Shown: one piece after another, positions 54,319-64,000 of the stretch | Numbering within the stretch: the stretch's first letter is position 1 | Layout of the letters: each line of letters starts with the position of its first letter | From: Dryomyza anilis | Lineage: Eukaryota > Arthropoda > Insecta > Diptera > Dryomyzidae | Assembly (NCBI GenBank): GCA_951804985.1 | Contig: OX638131.1 | Coordinates: 60,753,631 to 60,817,630, forward strand | Length of the DNA stretch: 64,000 nucleotides | Direction: 5' to 3' | Notes under the pieces: model-generated | Database searches by the model: none | What the model saw: the letters and a program-made list of their open reading frames with translations, nothing else | Told to the model about the DNA's origin: nothing | Translations under genes and position numbers: made by a program

Positions 54319-54474
54319 ATGATTAAAACATTGATAACTAGTTTAACGAATCAAATACACAAAAGATTTTATTTTTACGAAGTCTTTCCACTACTAAAAA
54401 AACTTATTTTATCGATTCCTTTAGCAACACCAACTGTAGAACGTATTTTGGCTGAATTTCACTTTACCGGCCGA
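54319..54474 (+). pseudogene. hAT-type transposase dimerisation remnant
   Basis: FYEVFPLLKKLILSIPLATP followed by TVERILAEF resembles the hAT C-terminal dimerisation helix (P.L..LA..ILSIPASSASVER). The rest of the transposase is absent. A second, frame-damaged copy lies at 63697-63850. Confidence 0.6.
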
Positions 54475-54550
54475 AGTGAAATGTTAAAAAAAAGTTGCTA
54501 CGCGTTTTTTTTCTCAAAAAAATAAAAATACCAAAATAAAAAAAAATTCC

Positions 54551-55233
54551 GAGCGACCCTGCCAGTACACCTACTTACAGGGTATTCAAATGAAAGGTAT
54601 TTGGCTCACGATTACAAATATGTAGTAATTTTTAAGATCGGTCCACTATAGCGCAAATTTGTAGGTTGAGCTAATGTTTTGCAATACAGGAAGTACAAAT
54701 ATAAAAATATTAAACTTTTAAAGAGTGTATATTTTTCTTATTTTTTTTTTTAATTTTTTATTTTTTTTATATAAAATGGTATATATTTTGATTCAAATGA
54801 AAGCACAAAAAAAACTTGCATTTGTATGAAAAAATTTAAAAAAAATCCAAATGAACTTGCATTTGTATGAAAAAAATGAAAAAAATGTCCAAAAAATAGC
54901 GCTTTTCTTCACCACAACATTACATTTTTAACAAAATTTCTGATATGCCGTATTCACAATAACGCCATTTAAAATATTTCCCACCTTTCCAAAGGCTCCT
55001 ATAAGTCCCTAAAGGAAAAGGCAAAAACTAGAAAAGGCAAAAAAAACAAAAAATTATGTAATTAAATACATAAGATATCATATTATACAAAAAAAATTGA
55101 AAAAAGAAAAAAAAAAGGAATAAATATAGAGGGCGCTATAGTGGACCGATCTTAAAAATGATTACATATTTGACCCTGTATGTAGGTGTACGGGTTTTTG
55201 ATTTTTCAAGGTCACCAGGGGTCCGAGCGACTT
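54551..55233. mobile_element. palindromic MITE, ~0.68 kb
   Basis: The left side has GAGCGACCCTG, GTACACCTACTTACAGGGT and GATCGGTCCACTATAGCGC. The right side has the same in inverse order, ending GGGGTCCGAGCGAC. The arms are about 110 bp, with a low-complexity A/T centre. The window ends inside a second copy (63925-64000). Confidence 0.75.
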
Positions 55234-55654
55234 TTTGTTGTTGTTGTTGTAATATTTTTTTTAAATACAGGGGTAGCCATTTTTATTTCACTTCGACCGG
55301 TAAAGTGCAATTCTCCCCGTATTTTTCTCAAATCAATATTAAAAAACAAAATTATAAACAAATTTGAAATTTCCACCTTAAATTTCCACCTTCGTCCGAA
55401 GGTTTTTTTAAAGACAATATGGACGGAAACGTACAAATTTTGTACAGTCTTCAGAAATAATAAAAAAGTTTGACATGATAAAAAATGTATATTATTTAAG
55501 TTAATATATAATGAAAAATTATTGAATTGTTTTTATTATTAATTAGTATATTTATTTATTTGTTTTTATTATTTTTTTTGAACTGCAAAATACATATTGC
55601 ATACGGTACCCTAGTGCCCGATAAATTAGTTTTTGCATTTTTTTTTGTTTAATT
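55234..55654. other. no gene recognised
   Basis: Contains TTTCACTTCGACCGGTAAAG (55286), an inverse relative of TTCACTTTACCGGCCGAAG at 54461. AT-rich thereafter. Confidence 0.4.
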
Positions 55655-56052
55655 CAAGGATTGAAACCGTAACCGAAACCGAAACCGATATCCGTTTAAA
55701 ACCGTTTCATTTTTAAAACCGAAACCGTAACCGAAACCGTTATAAGAAAATCAGAAATAAACCGATATCCAAAACCGATATAAACGGTTTCGGTTTTATA
55801 CCGGTTTAAAACGGTATAAAAGTATAAAAAGAAAAAGAAAAACAAATTTTATTTTATATAGAAGATCTTAAGTAAAATATCATTAATTAAATTTGGAGTT
55901 CCCAAAATAAACATTTTTGGTTGTACAAAAATTCACATGTTTTTTTTTGAGAAACGATATTTCCAAAACAACGGTAGTTGGTCTAAAATTTGTTTTTTGT
56001 TTCATTAATCGAATTTAAACATTTCAAGTATAAGGCAGATATTTGTTTACAT

Positions 56053-57759
56053 TAGTGATGATTAAAAGTTTCTTGTTCTTGCATCTTGTTCTTGCATTTT
56101 TTGCAAGAACAAAAGCGAGAACAAGATCAAGATTTTGCAAGAAAAAGAACAAGAGCAAGTGCTAGACTAAGACTGCAAGAAAAGGAACACTCTTGCGTAT
56201 TTTTATGATTTTAATGTATTTATTATGTTTTTAAGGTAATAATAATGTACAAAAGAATTCATGATATTACTAAATGTTGAACAACAAGTAACAATGGAAA
56301 GCGTGCAAAATATTTATGAACGTGAACAGTAATGAAGATGTGTGTTTTTTTTGTTTTTGTCAATTCTAAAGAATATAAGCATCTTAAAAATAAGGCCTGT
56401 GAAGCACTTTTGAAGCGGTTAATAGCTTTAAAAGTGCTTCAAAAGTCGCTTCAAAAAGATAAAATAAACAAATCAATGTTTTTTCTTCGCTACGCAAGTT
56501 CGTACATCGATTGTGCATATGCACTGTGCTATGTACATTATTATTTTTGTTTTACTTTTATATATAATTTTTTTGTTAATTGTAAAATCATGAAGTAATA
56601 AAAAATTATAAATGAACATTTTCACAGTGCTGATATATTGCTATTGATACTGATAGCTGATATATTGTTTTTTATGTTTTTCTTCTTTCACAAATCCCCT
56701 GATTCGTTTGAAAGTGCAACAACAACAAAAATGCGAATAAAGCAGCATCCATCCAAGCTTTTGATAGAATTTTAGGCGGGAAATTTTGTGTACCACAAAG
56801 AGAACTCGTTGTTGTTGCCAACTAGAGAGCTGCACTAGATACATACATGTAGTGTGGTGCCATGCGTCTGTCCGTTGTCATGCGTCTGTCTGTTGTCATG
56901 CTTCTGTTTGTTGCCATGCGATGATACAGGATAGCAACGAAGAGTTGTCGTTGTGAAAGTGTGTGTATACGAATCGTTATTGTTATATTCTCTTCTTTCT
57001 GTTAGTATTCGCTTTGTAGCGTTTGAGTTTGTGCCCGCATTGTGTTCGCAAAGAAAAATGTTACTCTGTAAGATATTATTTGAGTTCTCTTGACATACGG
57101 TACGTGTAGCATACGGATTTTTTAATCTGTGACGAAAACAGAAATATGCCTATACGAAATATTCCTTATATTTATTGTAAGTATATGTATATCGTATAAT
57201 GTATATCGTCGATGTAGAACGAAAAGTCACCAAATACATTTTTATGAAAAACTTAATTTTCGAGTTTGTTGATTAATATTATAAAAAATAATTGATGCAT
57301 TTTTAAAGTTGAAATATCAATTGATAGATTTACATTTTCTTATCATGTGGTAAAAAAATGGAGATAATCGATTAAAAATTGACAGATACATAAAGATGTT
57401 TGTAAAAAATATTTAGCATTTTGAAAATGTATTTGGTGACTTTTCGTTCATTTTATTATGGCCTTGAGATTTTGAATTGTTTCGTCAACATCACTTGATT
57501 TAAACAATTACTTTTTGTTAGTTAATTCTTGTTAAAATGTAATTAAAATTTTGATGTTATTGGATTTTTTTTTTTTTAGTAAAATGTTGAAGAAATTGAA
57601 AATATGAAAAATAAGTAACTTAAATACAATTAGTGTTCAAATTCAATTCGTTTTCATAATTAATATACAGTTTAAGATATTTGTCGTCGATCTTTTATTT
57701 AAAATTTAAAAGATTAAGATTACCATTTCTTGCCTTGCTCTTGCAAATGATCATCACTA
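56053..57759. mobile_element. nested hAT-type element, 1707 bp
   Basis: Ends TAGTGATGATTAAA and AATGATCATCACTA are inverted. The 8-bp duplication GTTTACAT is perfect (56045-56052 and 57760-57767). Subterminal TTGCAAGAACAAG-type repeats (56080-56190, 57725-57745) resemble transposase-binding repeats. 56332-56598 is an open frame of unknown kind. 57217-57449 is a further small MITE. Confidence 0.9.
57217..57449. mobile_element. 233-bp MITE
   Basis: GAACGAAAAGTCACCAAATA at the left is the inverse of TATTTGGTGACTTTTCGTTC at the right. TA precedes the left end. The interior is AT-rich and non-coding. Confidence 0.75.
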
Positions 57760-58139
57760 GTTTACATATATGGCAATTCACAGAATTGTTGAAATTTAAT
57801 TTCTTTGGCTTTTATGGATGAAATTTGTACAAAATTCTTCTTCTTTGGAATTCAGATCATATCTCAGGTGAAGTCAAAATGTTGCTTTTCATTGGTTTGT
57901 GGTCACGAAATTTTAAATTAAATTTTTTTCTTGGCGTAATCTATTAAATACAGGGGTAGAAACCGGAACTATAAAAAGAACGTTTGGCAATCGTTCCGAA
58001 ATTGTTCCGTTTCGGAACGAACGAAAAGCAAAAATTCCGAGCGCAATCGTTTCAGTCGGAACTTTTGCTCAAAAGTTCCGGCTCAAAAGTTCCGATCGGA
58101 ACTTTTGCATACAAAAAACATTTGAATCGTTCCTATCGC

Positions 58140-58843
58140 CATAGGCACACAACCTGGTGCGTCATTGGAACTTTTTCGGGTGAATCGCTTCCTGTGGGCC
58201 GAGATACGGATCCTGGTGCGTCATTGGAACTTTTTCGGGTGAATCGCTTCCTGTGGGCCTAGATACAGATCCTGGTGCGTCATTGGAACTTTTTCGGGTG
58301 AATCGCTTCCTGTGGGCCTAGATACGGATCCTGGTGAGTCATTGGAACTTTTTCGGATGAATCGCTTCCTGTGGGCCTAGATACACAACCTGGTGCGTCA
58401 TTGGAACTTTTTCGGGTGAATCGTTTCCTGTGGGCCTTGATAAGCATCCTGGTGCGTCATTGGAAATTTTTCGGGTGACTCACTTCGTGTGGGCCTAAAT
58501 ACGGATCCTGGTGCGTCATTGGAACTTTTTCAGGAGAATCGCTTCCTGTGGGCCTAGATACGGATCCTGGTGCGTTATTGGAACTTTTTCGGGTAAATCG
58601 CTTCCTGTGGGCCTAGATACAAATCCTGGTGCGTCATTGGAACTTTTTCGGGGAATCGCTTCCTGTGGGCCTTGATAAGCATCCTGGTGCGTTATTGGAA
58701 ATTTTTCGGGTGACTCACTTCGTGTGGGCCTAAATACGGATTCTGGTGCGTAATTGTAACTTTTTGGGTATATCTCTTACTGTGGGACTAGATACGGATC
58801 CTGGTGCGTCATTGGAACTTTTTAGGGTGAATCGCCCGAAAAA
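58140..58843 (+). repeat. minisatellite array, forward half (12 units)
   Basis: Units of about 59-60 bp contain CCTGGTGCGTCATTGGAACT, TTTTCGGGTGAATCGCTTCC and TGTGGGCCTAGATACGGAT. CTGGTGCGT-type starts occur near 58152, 58211, 58270, 58330, 58390, 58449, 58508, 58567, 58627, 58681, 58742 and 58800. A reading frame stays open over the first two units only, so coding is unlikely. Confidence 0.93.
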
Positions 58844-59715
58844 GTTCCAATGATGCACCTGGATGCGTATCTTGGCCCGCAGGAAGAGATTCACCCAAAA
58901 AAGTTACAATGACGCACCATGATAGTGTATCTAGATCCCTGTGGGCCTAGGCCCACAGGGACAAATTCACCCAAAAAAGTTCCAATGTCGCACATGGTTG
59001 CGTAACTAGGCCCACAGGAAGAGATTCACCCGAAAAAATTCCAATGACGCATCTGGAGGCGTATCTAGGCCCACAGGAAGAGATTCACCCGAAAAAGTTC
59101 CAATGAAGCTCCAGGATCCGTATCCAGGCCCACAGGAAGCGATTCACCCGAAAAAGTTCCAATGACGCACCAGGATCCGTAACTAGGTCCACAGGAAGAG
59201 ATTCACCCGAAAAATTTCCAATGACGCATCTGGATGCGTATCTAGGCCCACAGGAAGAGATTCACCCAAAAAAGTTCCAATGAAGCACCAGGTTGTGTAT
59301 CTAGGCCCACAGGAACAGATTCACCCTAAAAAGTACCAATGACGCACCAGGATCCGTATCTAGGCCCACAGGAAGCGATTCACCCGAAAAAGTTCAAATG
59401 ACGCACCTGGATGCGTATCTAGGCCCACAGGAAGCGATTCACCCAAAAAAGTTCCAATGACGCACCAGATTGTGTATCTAGGCCCATAGGAACAGATTCA
59501 CCCAAAAAAGTTCCAATGACGCACATGGTTGCGTAACTAGGCCCACAGGATGACATTCACCCAAAAAAGTTCCAAAGACGCACCAGGTTGTGTATCTAGA
59601 CCCACAGGAAGCGATTCACCCGAAAATGTTCCAATGACTCACCTGGATGCGTATCTAGGCCCACAGGAAGAGATTTACCCTAAAAAGTTCCAACGACGCA
59701 CCTAGATGTGAATCC
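58844..59715 (-). repeat. minisatellite array, inverted half (~15 units)
   Basis: The same unit in reverse complement (AAAGTTCCAATGACGCACC, AGGATCCGTATCTAGGCCC, ACAGGAAGCGATTCACCCG), repeated about 15 times. The orientation switches at about 58838-58845, where GGGTGAATCGCCCGAAAAAG joins the two halves almost without a spacer. Confidence 0.93.
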
Positions 59716-59878
59716 ATACCCATTGGAACTTTTAAACGGAACGAATCAATCGTTTTTCATCGGAACGTTCTTTGTCGGAACGATTCAAACGTTTTTTGTA
59801 TGCAAAAGTTCCGAGCGGAACTTTTGAGCCGGAACTTTTGAGCCGTTATTCGTTTAGGTTTCAATCCTTGGTTTCATT

Positions 59879-60239
59879 ACACTACTCAACACGATTTTTC
59901 TTATGGACACCCCATACAACAATTTTATATAATTCGCTAGTGCAGACTGTATACTCAGTTTTCTATTACCCTGAACCACATTCTGTAGGTAAAATTAACG
60001 AGTTGGCTAAATTTTGTATTTTTTTTTTAGTACAAATTGACATGTCACTTTTTGAGTCGATTTCGAGAAACTCAATTTTACATTTGCGTTAAAATAGGAG
60101 CAAATTTGCGATTTGGAGCAAAGTTGATGTCAGATTTAATACGAGATATCGTAAAATGGATATACGGCATTGGAAAGAGAATATCGAGGGTAATATATAT
60201 CCAATTCCTAACTTCATTCACCCAAAAATGGCGTTTAAG
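59879..60239. other. no gene recognised
   Basis: Modest AT-rich sequence between the hAT cluster and the segmental copy. A frame through 59880-60090 is a chance extension out of the hAT end. Confidence 0.45.
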
Positions 60240-60611
60240 TATAAATAAAAATAATAATAAAAAAATAAAAGTTTAGGTTTATAATTATACAATATAAATA
60301 AAAAAATAAATGTAATTTAAAAAAAAAAGGAAAAAAATGAATATTGTGTAAAGAAATTATTACCATTAAATTTACTTTTTTTAATTTTGGGAGAGCCCTT
60401 TTTTGCAGAGTGTACGTATTCAACCCCAATAGAAAATAGAAATTGTCGACCAATTCCTAAATTTACTTTATTTAGTTATTTTTAATTAAAACACTCATTT
60501 TTTAAATATATCTAATAAAAACAACATAAACATTATTTTTTGATTTTGATTTATTTATAAAACTAAATCGTTTGAGTGGATTTTATACTAATAGCTTAAA
60601 TGAAGTTTATA

Positions 60612-61698
60612 CACTGTGGTGCATAACTATAGCCGCACCATTTTTTTATGCGATTCTCTTCTTCCAAAAAATATTTTTAAAAACAAACAAAAGTGGTTAA
60701 AAGCTCATGTTTTCGTAGTGGTGCATAACTATAGACGCATTTTAATAAATAGCACATTATTGTAAGTTAGTCTTAATTTATATTAAGTTAATATTGAGTA
60801 TTGCCTTCTTGATTATGAATATGCACAAAAACTCTTTTTGTCATGCTATTAACTAAGCTTATTCGCACTTTTTCACCAATTGACTTTCAAGATTCAATCA
60901 CATCCATTTTTAAAAGTGACATTTTTTGCTTGTTTTCAACAAATATTTTTCGGAACATCATTCCTGAGATATTTTCTATTGGATTCAGGTCTGTGGAGTA
61001 GGCTGGCCAATGCAAAACCTTCACGTTATGCGATTTTAGCCATGAGTTAGTCTCATTGCCCTTATCTTAAATAGCATTATTTTGCTGCAATGTCATATTT
61101 TCAGTATTATTTCTTTCTAAATACGGAAGGAGGTTAGTTCTCAACATCGATGTGTATTTTCCAGAGTTCATACTCGTGTATGGGAATGCAGCCGCGGTAG
61201 CTCACTGGTTAGTGCGTTGGACTGCGAGCCGAAAGATCCCCGGTTTAAGTCTGGACTGGGGCTAGCAACATCTTTCCATAGGAACATTTTTCTATACCGC
61301 GCTACCTCGCGGCAGTAAATGGCAAACCTACGAGAAAAGCTGTCACCTGCCGTTCGGATTCGGCAATAAATTGTAGATCCCACCACTTTAAGTACAAAAA
61401 TAACACGCACAGCTCAAATGGTGAGAGAGCTCGGCCGAAGTCCCATACAGGACTTAAGTCTAACTTACAATAATGTGTCATTTTGTGCTATTTATTAAAA
61501 TGTGTCTATAGTTATGCACCTATATGAAAACAAACTTTTATTTATCACGGTTACAAAAACAAAGATAATTGGAGAATTCTTATCAAGAAATATTTTTTTT
61601 GCATGAGCTTTTAACCACTTTTGTTTGTTTTAAAAATATTTTTTGGAAGCAGTGAATCGCATAAAAAAATGGTGCGGCTATAGTTATGCACCACAGTG
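60612..61698 (-). mobile_element. Tc1/mariner derivative with SINE, copy C
   Basis: Same ends, TA flanks, length (1087 bp) and transposase relic as copies A and B. It lies in shared flanking sequence, so it came with the segmental duplication. Confidence 0.9.
61190..61448 (+). mobile_element. tRNA-derived SINE, copy C
   Basis: Same SINE as 49672-49930 with a few substitutions (GGGGCTAGCAAC, CATAGGAAC). Confidence 0.9.
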
Positions 61699-62480
61699 TA
61701 TAAAATGAAGGTCAAATGAAGTTTATATGATTGAAATTTGTAGTACGCACAATTGCAATGAAATAAATCTGTATGTGAAAAATTGAAAAAATTATTAGTT
61801 AAATGAAAAAATTATTAGTTAAATGAAAAAATTATTACGGTGTTCAATTATATTTATTTGTGTATTTTGTTGGAGGGTTACGTTCATAGACAACGGTTCC
61901 AGATTTATCGCTATCCGAAACCCGGATTTAATTCGGCAGCAAAGTTGAATCTTTCGACTGTCTACAAAATAAAAATCAGTTTAAAATGAGACCGTTTTGA
62001 TATTATAATTATGTACTATTTTTAAGTACTTTTTGTATTTCGACACGAAAGATTATTAGTCGAAAGTGACGTAATTTTTAACAATTGTCATTTTTTTTTA
62101 AATAAAAAAGAATGTAGTTAATTACCATTGACGTTATTTTTACGTCATTCGTTCGCAATACAGAAAGTGGCCTTTAATGTTTTAAGATTACAGTCCATTA
62201 AATGTTAGATTAACTTTTTCACGAAATTACATTGAAAAATTTTTGAACAAACTATTAAAAATTAATTCACTGGCATTTTTGTAATCCCGGGATCAGTTTT
62301 TCAAGACTGATTTGACTCAAATCCCAAAATCGACCTACTCGCATGAATTCGCACGATCGACTGATATCTTTCGCAGGTCGTACGAACTTATATTCGCTGC
62401 ACTCGCTTTAACAATCCTCTCATCCTTTCCGCTTTACCACACTACTCTAAAATAGATCATTCTACACAGCATTCGTCATT

Positions 62481-63157
62481 ATATCCTACACTAAGAGTGA
62501 AAGGGTATATTCAGTTTGGTACTCCGTTTGTAACACCCAGAAGGAAGCATCTCCGGTATGGAAAAGTATATATATTCTTGATCAGCATGATCTTCTGAGT
62601 CGATTTAGCGATGTCCTTCTGTCTGTCCGTGTGTCTGTCTGTTGAAATCCCTACTACTTAAAAAATTGAAGATGAATGAAACTGATAACTTAGATTACTT
62701 ATATACCTACGCTGTATGTGCGAAAAAATCGGTTCATTGTGACCTGTGATCTGACCATTTATATTAAAATACCTCATATAAAATTTACATCTACAGCTCA
62801 ATTTTACTGTTAACGTGCTTAGGTAAACTTTTTTGGTCAAATATATATTGACTTCATGCACAAATAAATGAAGATAATGTTTTCCCGCGAAACGACTTGT
62901 GGTTCCCAAAAAAAAAAAAAATCGAAATTCGGTACACCTACACATTTGTAAATATGGGTATCGAATGACTGGACATTCTTCAGCGATTGAAAGTTTGTAG
63001 TTATTTTCAGGATTCGTATTCCCTGGTGACCTATATACCACTTTGAATGGTAACCACACATATGTCTAGGGTATGTATAGTCGGCTTAGACCGACTATAA
63101 TTTTGATAATCCTAACTATCATAATAAACCCTACTAAATAACCTTCTCAACTGGTTT
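62481..63157. mobile_element. mini-me-like repeat, segmental copy
   Basis: Counterpart of 53101-53791, with the same core, a short TCTG array (62616) and the AGTCGGCTTAGACCGACT palindrome (63078). It lacks part of the terminal CCCATGTGATCTAACC block. Confidence 0.87.
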
Positions 63158-63696
63158 TTTATTTCGTTCCAATTTTTTTTTATATGATTCATTCGTTTAT
63201 TTTATATTTTGATATTCGTAAAGCAAAAGGTAGCAGAAAACATGATTTCTTCATGCTTACAAAAACAGATCAATTTTTTATTTCAGTGCCGGCATTTGAA
63301 TTTAACTCGCATAGCAATCGCGTGTGCAATAAAATTGTGTATTATTATTTGTACCAACTAGACTTTGAGCACGTTAAGACAATATCTTCAAATTTTTATT
63401 AATAAAAAGTTTAGTATTTTATGTGCGGACCAAAGCTAAAATCGACCATCACGATGTCAAAACATTTTCATTTATTACAAGAGAACAATTATATGTGAGA
63501 GTATGAGAGAGAGCGTTGGTAGTTTCTCTCATTATCTTTCTGGAAGAACTTAGACCAAGCATTTTATCACCATTTGTGCAATGTTACCAGATGGACAGAT
63601 AAACATTGTTTTCCATTTTTTTTGAGAAGGTTTAAAGTTTTTACCTAGAAATATCAAGATGTTTTTTATTAAAAGCATTTTTTCACTTTTATGATT

Positions 63697-63850
63697 AAAA
63701 CATTGCTAACTAGTTTAACGAATCAAATACACAAAAGATTTTATTTTTACGAAGTCTTTCCACTACTAAAAAGCTTATTTTATCGATTCCTTTAGCAACA
63801 CCAACTGTAGAACGTATTTTGGCTGAATTTCACTTTACCGGCCGAAGTGA
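63697..63850 (+). pseudogene. hAT-type transposase dimerisation remnant, segmental copy
   Basis: Counterpart of 54319-54474. A deletion within the AAAAAA run near 63770 shifts the frame of the LLKKLILSIP text. Confidence 0.55.
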
Positions 63851-64000
63851 AATGTTAAAAAAAGTTGCTACGCGTTTTTTTTTTCTCAAAAAAAAAAAAA
63901 AAATACCAAAATTACAAAAAAATTCCGAGCGACCCTGCCAGTACACCTACTTACAGGGTATTCAAATGAAAGGTATTTGGCTCACGATTACAAATATGTA

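Larger units (their letters stand above)
57951..59830. mobile_element. insertion with CAGGGG end carrying opposed minisatellite arrays
   Basis: Begins CAGGGGTAGAAACCGGAACT, a hAT-style terminus, followed by GTTCCGxxCGGAAC-type subterminal repeats (57990-58105) that recur inverted at 59725-59830. The expected CCCTG right end is not present; the sequence runs into the outer hAT end. The interior is the two minisatellite arrays. Confidence 0.6.
55655..59870. mobile_element. hAT element, second member of the 15058 family, with nested insertions
   Basis: Starts CAAGGATTGAAACCGTAACC and ends TTAGGTTTCAATCCTTG, with GTTTAATT (55647-55654) and GTTTCATT (59871-59878) as an 8-bp duplication with one change. 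Subterminal CCGAAACCG repeats occupy 55665-55810. It contains another hAT (56053-57759) and a minisatellite-bearing insertion from 57951. No transposase was recognised. Confidence 0.85.
60240..64000. repeat. segmental copy of 46975-54680 (partly deleted)
   Basis: 60240-60545 matches 46975-47880 without the mini-me-like repeat. It then joins sequence matching 51225 onward (offset about 9322) to the window end, skipping the first tandem unit. Small differences are a 20-bp repeat near 61801-61826 and indels near 62281 and 62377-62437. Confidence 0.88.

Noticed and set aside
57984..58262. A 92-codon plus-strand frame over the first minisatellite units
   Set aside because: The frame is lost as soon as the unit length varies, and the unit has no conserved reading frame across copies.
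58140..59715. CRISPR-like array because of regular ~59-bp periodicity
   Set aside because: The whole unit is repeated without unique spacers, the halves are inverted, and the context is a eukaryotic transposon cluster.

Overview
The window is AT-rich, almost gene-free eukaryotic DNA packed with transposable elements (TEs). Ty3/Gypsy and BEL/Pao retrotransposons, I-like and other non-LTR elements, Tc1-like and hAT DNA transposons, tRNA-derived SINEs and a repeat carrying a TCTG/GACA microsatellite (resembling the dipteran 'mini-me' family) point to a fly. The BEL primer site fits an insect tRNA-Tyr. I cannot name the species. There is no rRNA, CRISPR, bacterial operon or complete host gene. 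One short stretch (35485-35602) looks like a host exon.

Layout. 1-3000: the 3' end of a Gypsy element, a hAT end and flanking repeats, all present again in inverted orientation at about 14190-18990. 3380-7140: a long palindrome built from mini-me-like repeats. 7365-8996: a decayed Tc1-like transposon. 9067-14190: a decayed I-like non-LTR element carrying a 433-bp hAT MITE. 15058-33396: an 18.3-kb hAT shell with a perfect 8-bp target-site duplication (TSD). Inside it sit a Gypsy element (15312-23528) that itself contains an antisense non-LTR fragment and a mini-me repeat, another mini-me repeat, a foldback element, a MITE and a young BEL/Pao element (25740-31905). 33838-34870: an unidentified coding relic split by a solo Gypsy LTR. 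35631-40872: a third Gypsy copy, gutted, holding a hAT MITE that holds a foldback element that holds SINEs.

The right third is simpler. 42661-43640 is a non-LTR endonuclease relic with a tRNA-derived insertion. 44287-46040 is a hAT element. 48337-52728 is a 2196-bp unit in tandem, each copy holding a Tc1 derivative plus a SINE. 55655-59870 is a nested hAT cluster that includes a minisatellite whose two halves (12 and about 15 units of about 59 bp) face each other, a potential hairpin of about 0.8 kb per arm. 60240-64000 is a segmental copy of 46975-54680 with parts missing.

Nothing here works as a pathway. The coding potential is selfish-element machinery: gag, protease, reverse transcriptase, RNase H, integrase and transposases. 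Only the BEL/Pao gag-pol frame (26791-30747) remains long and open. TSDs and unoccupied paralogous sites let the order of insertions be read directly.
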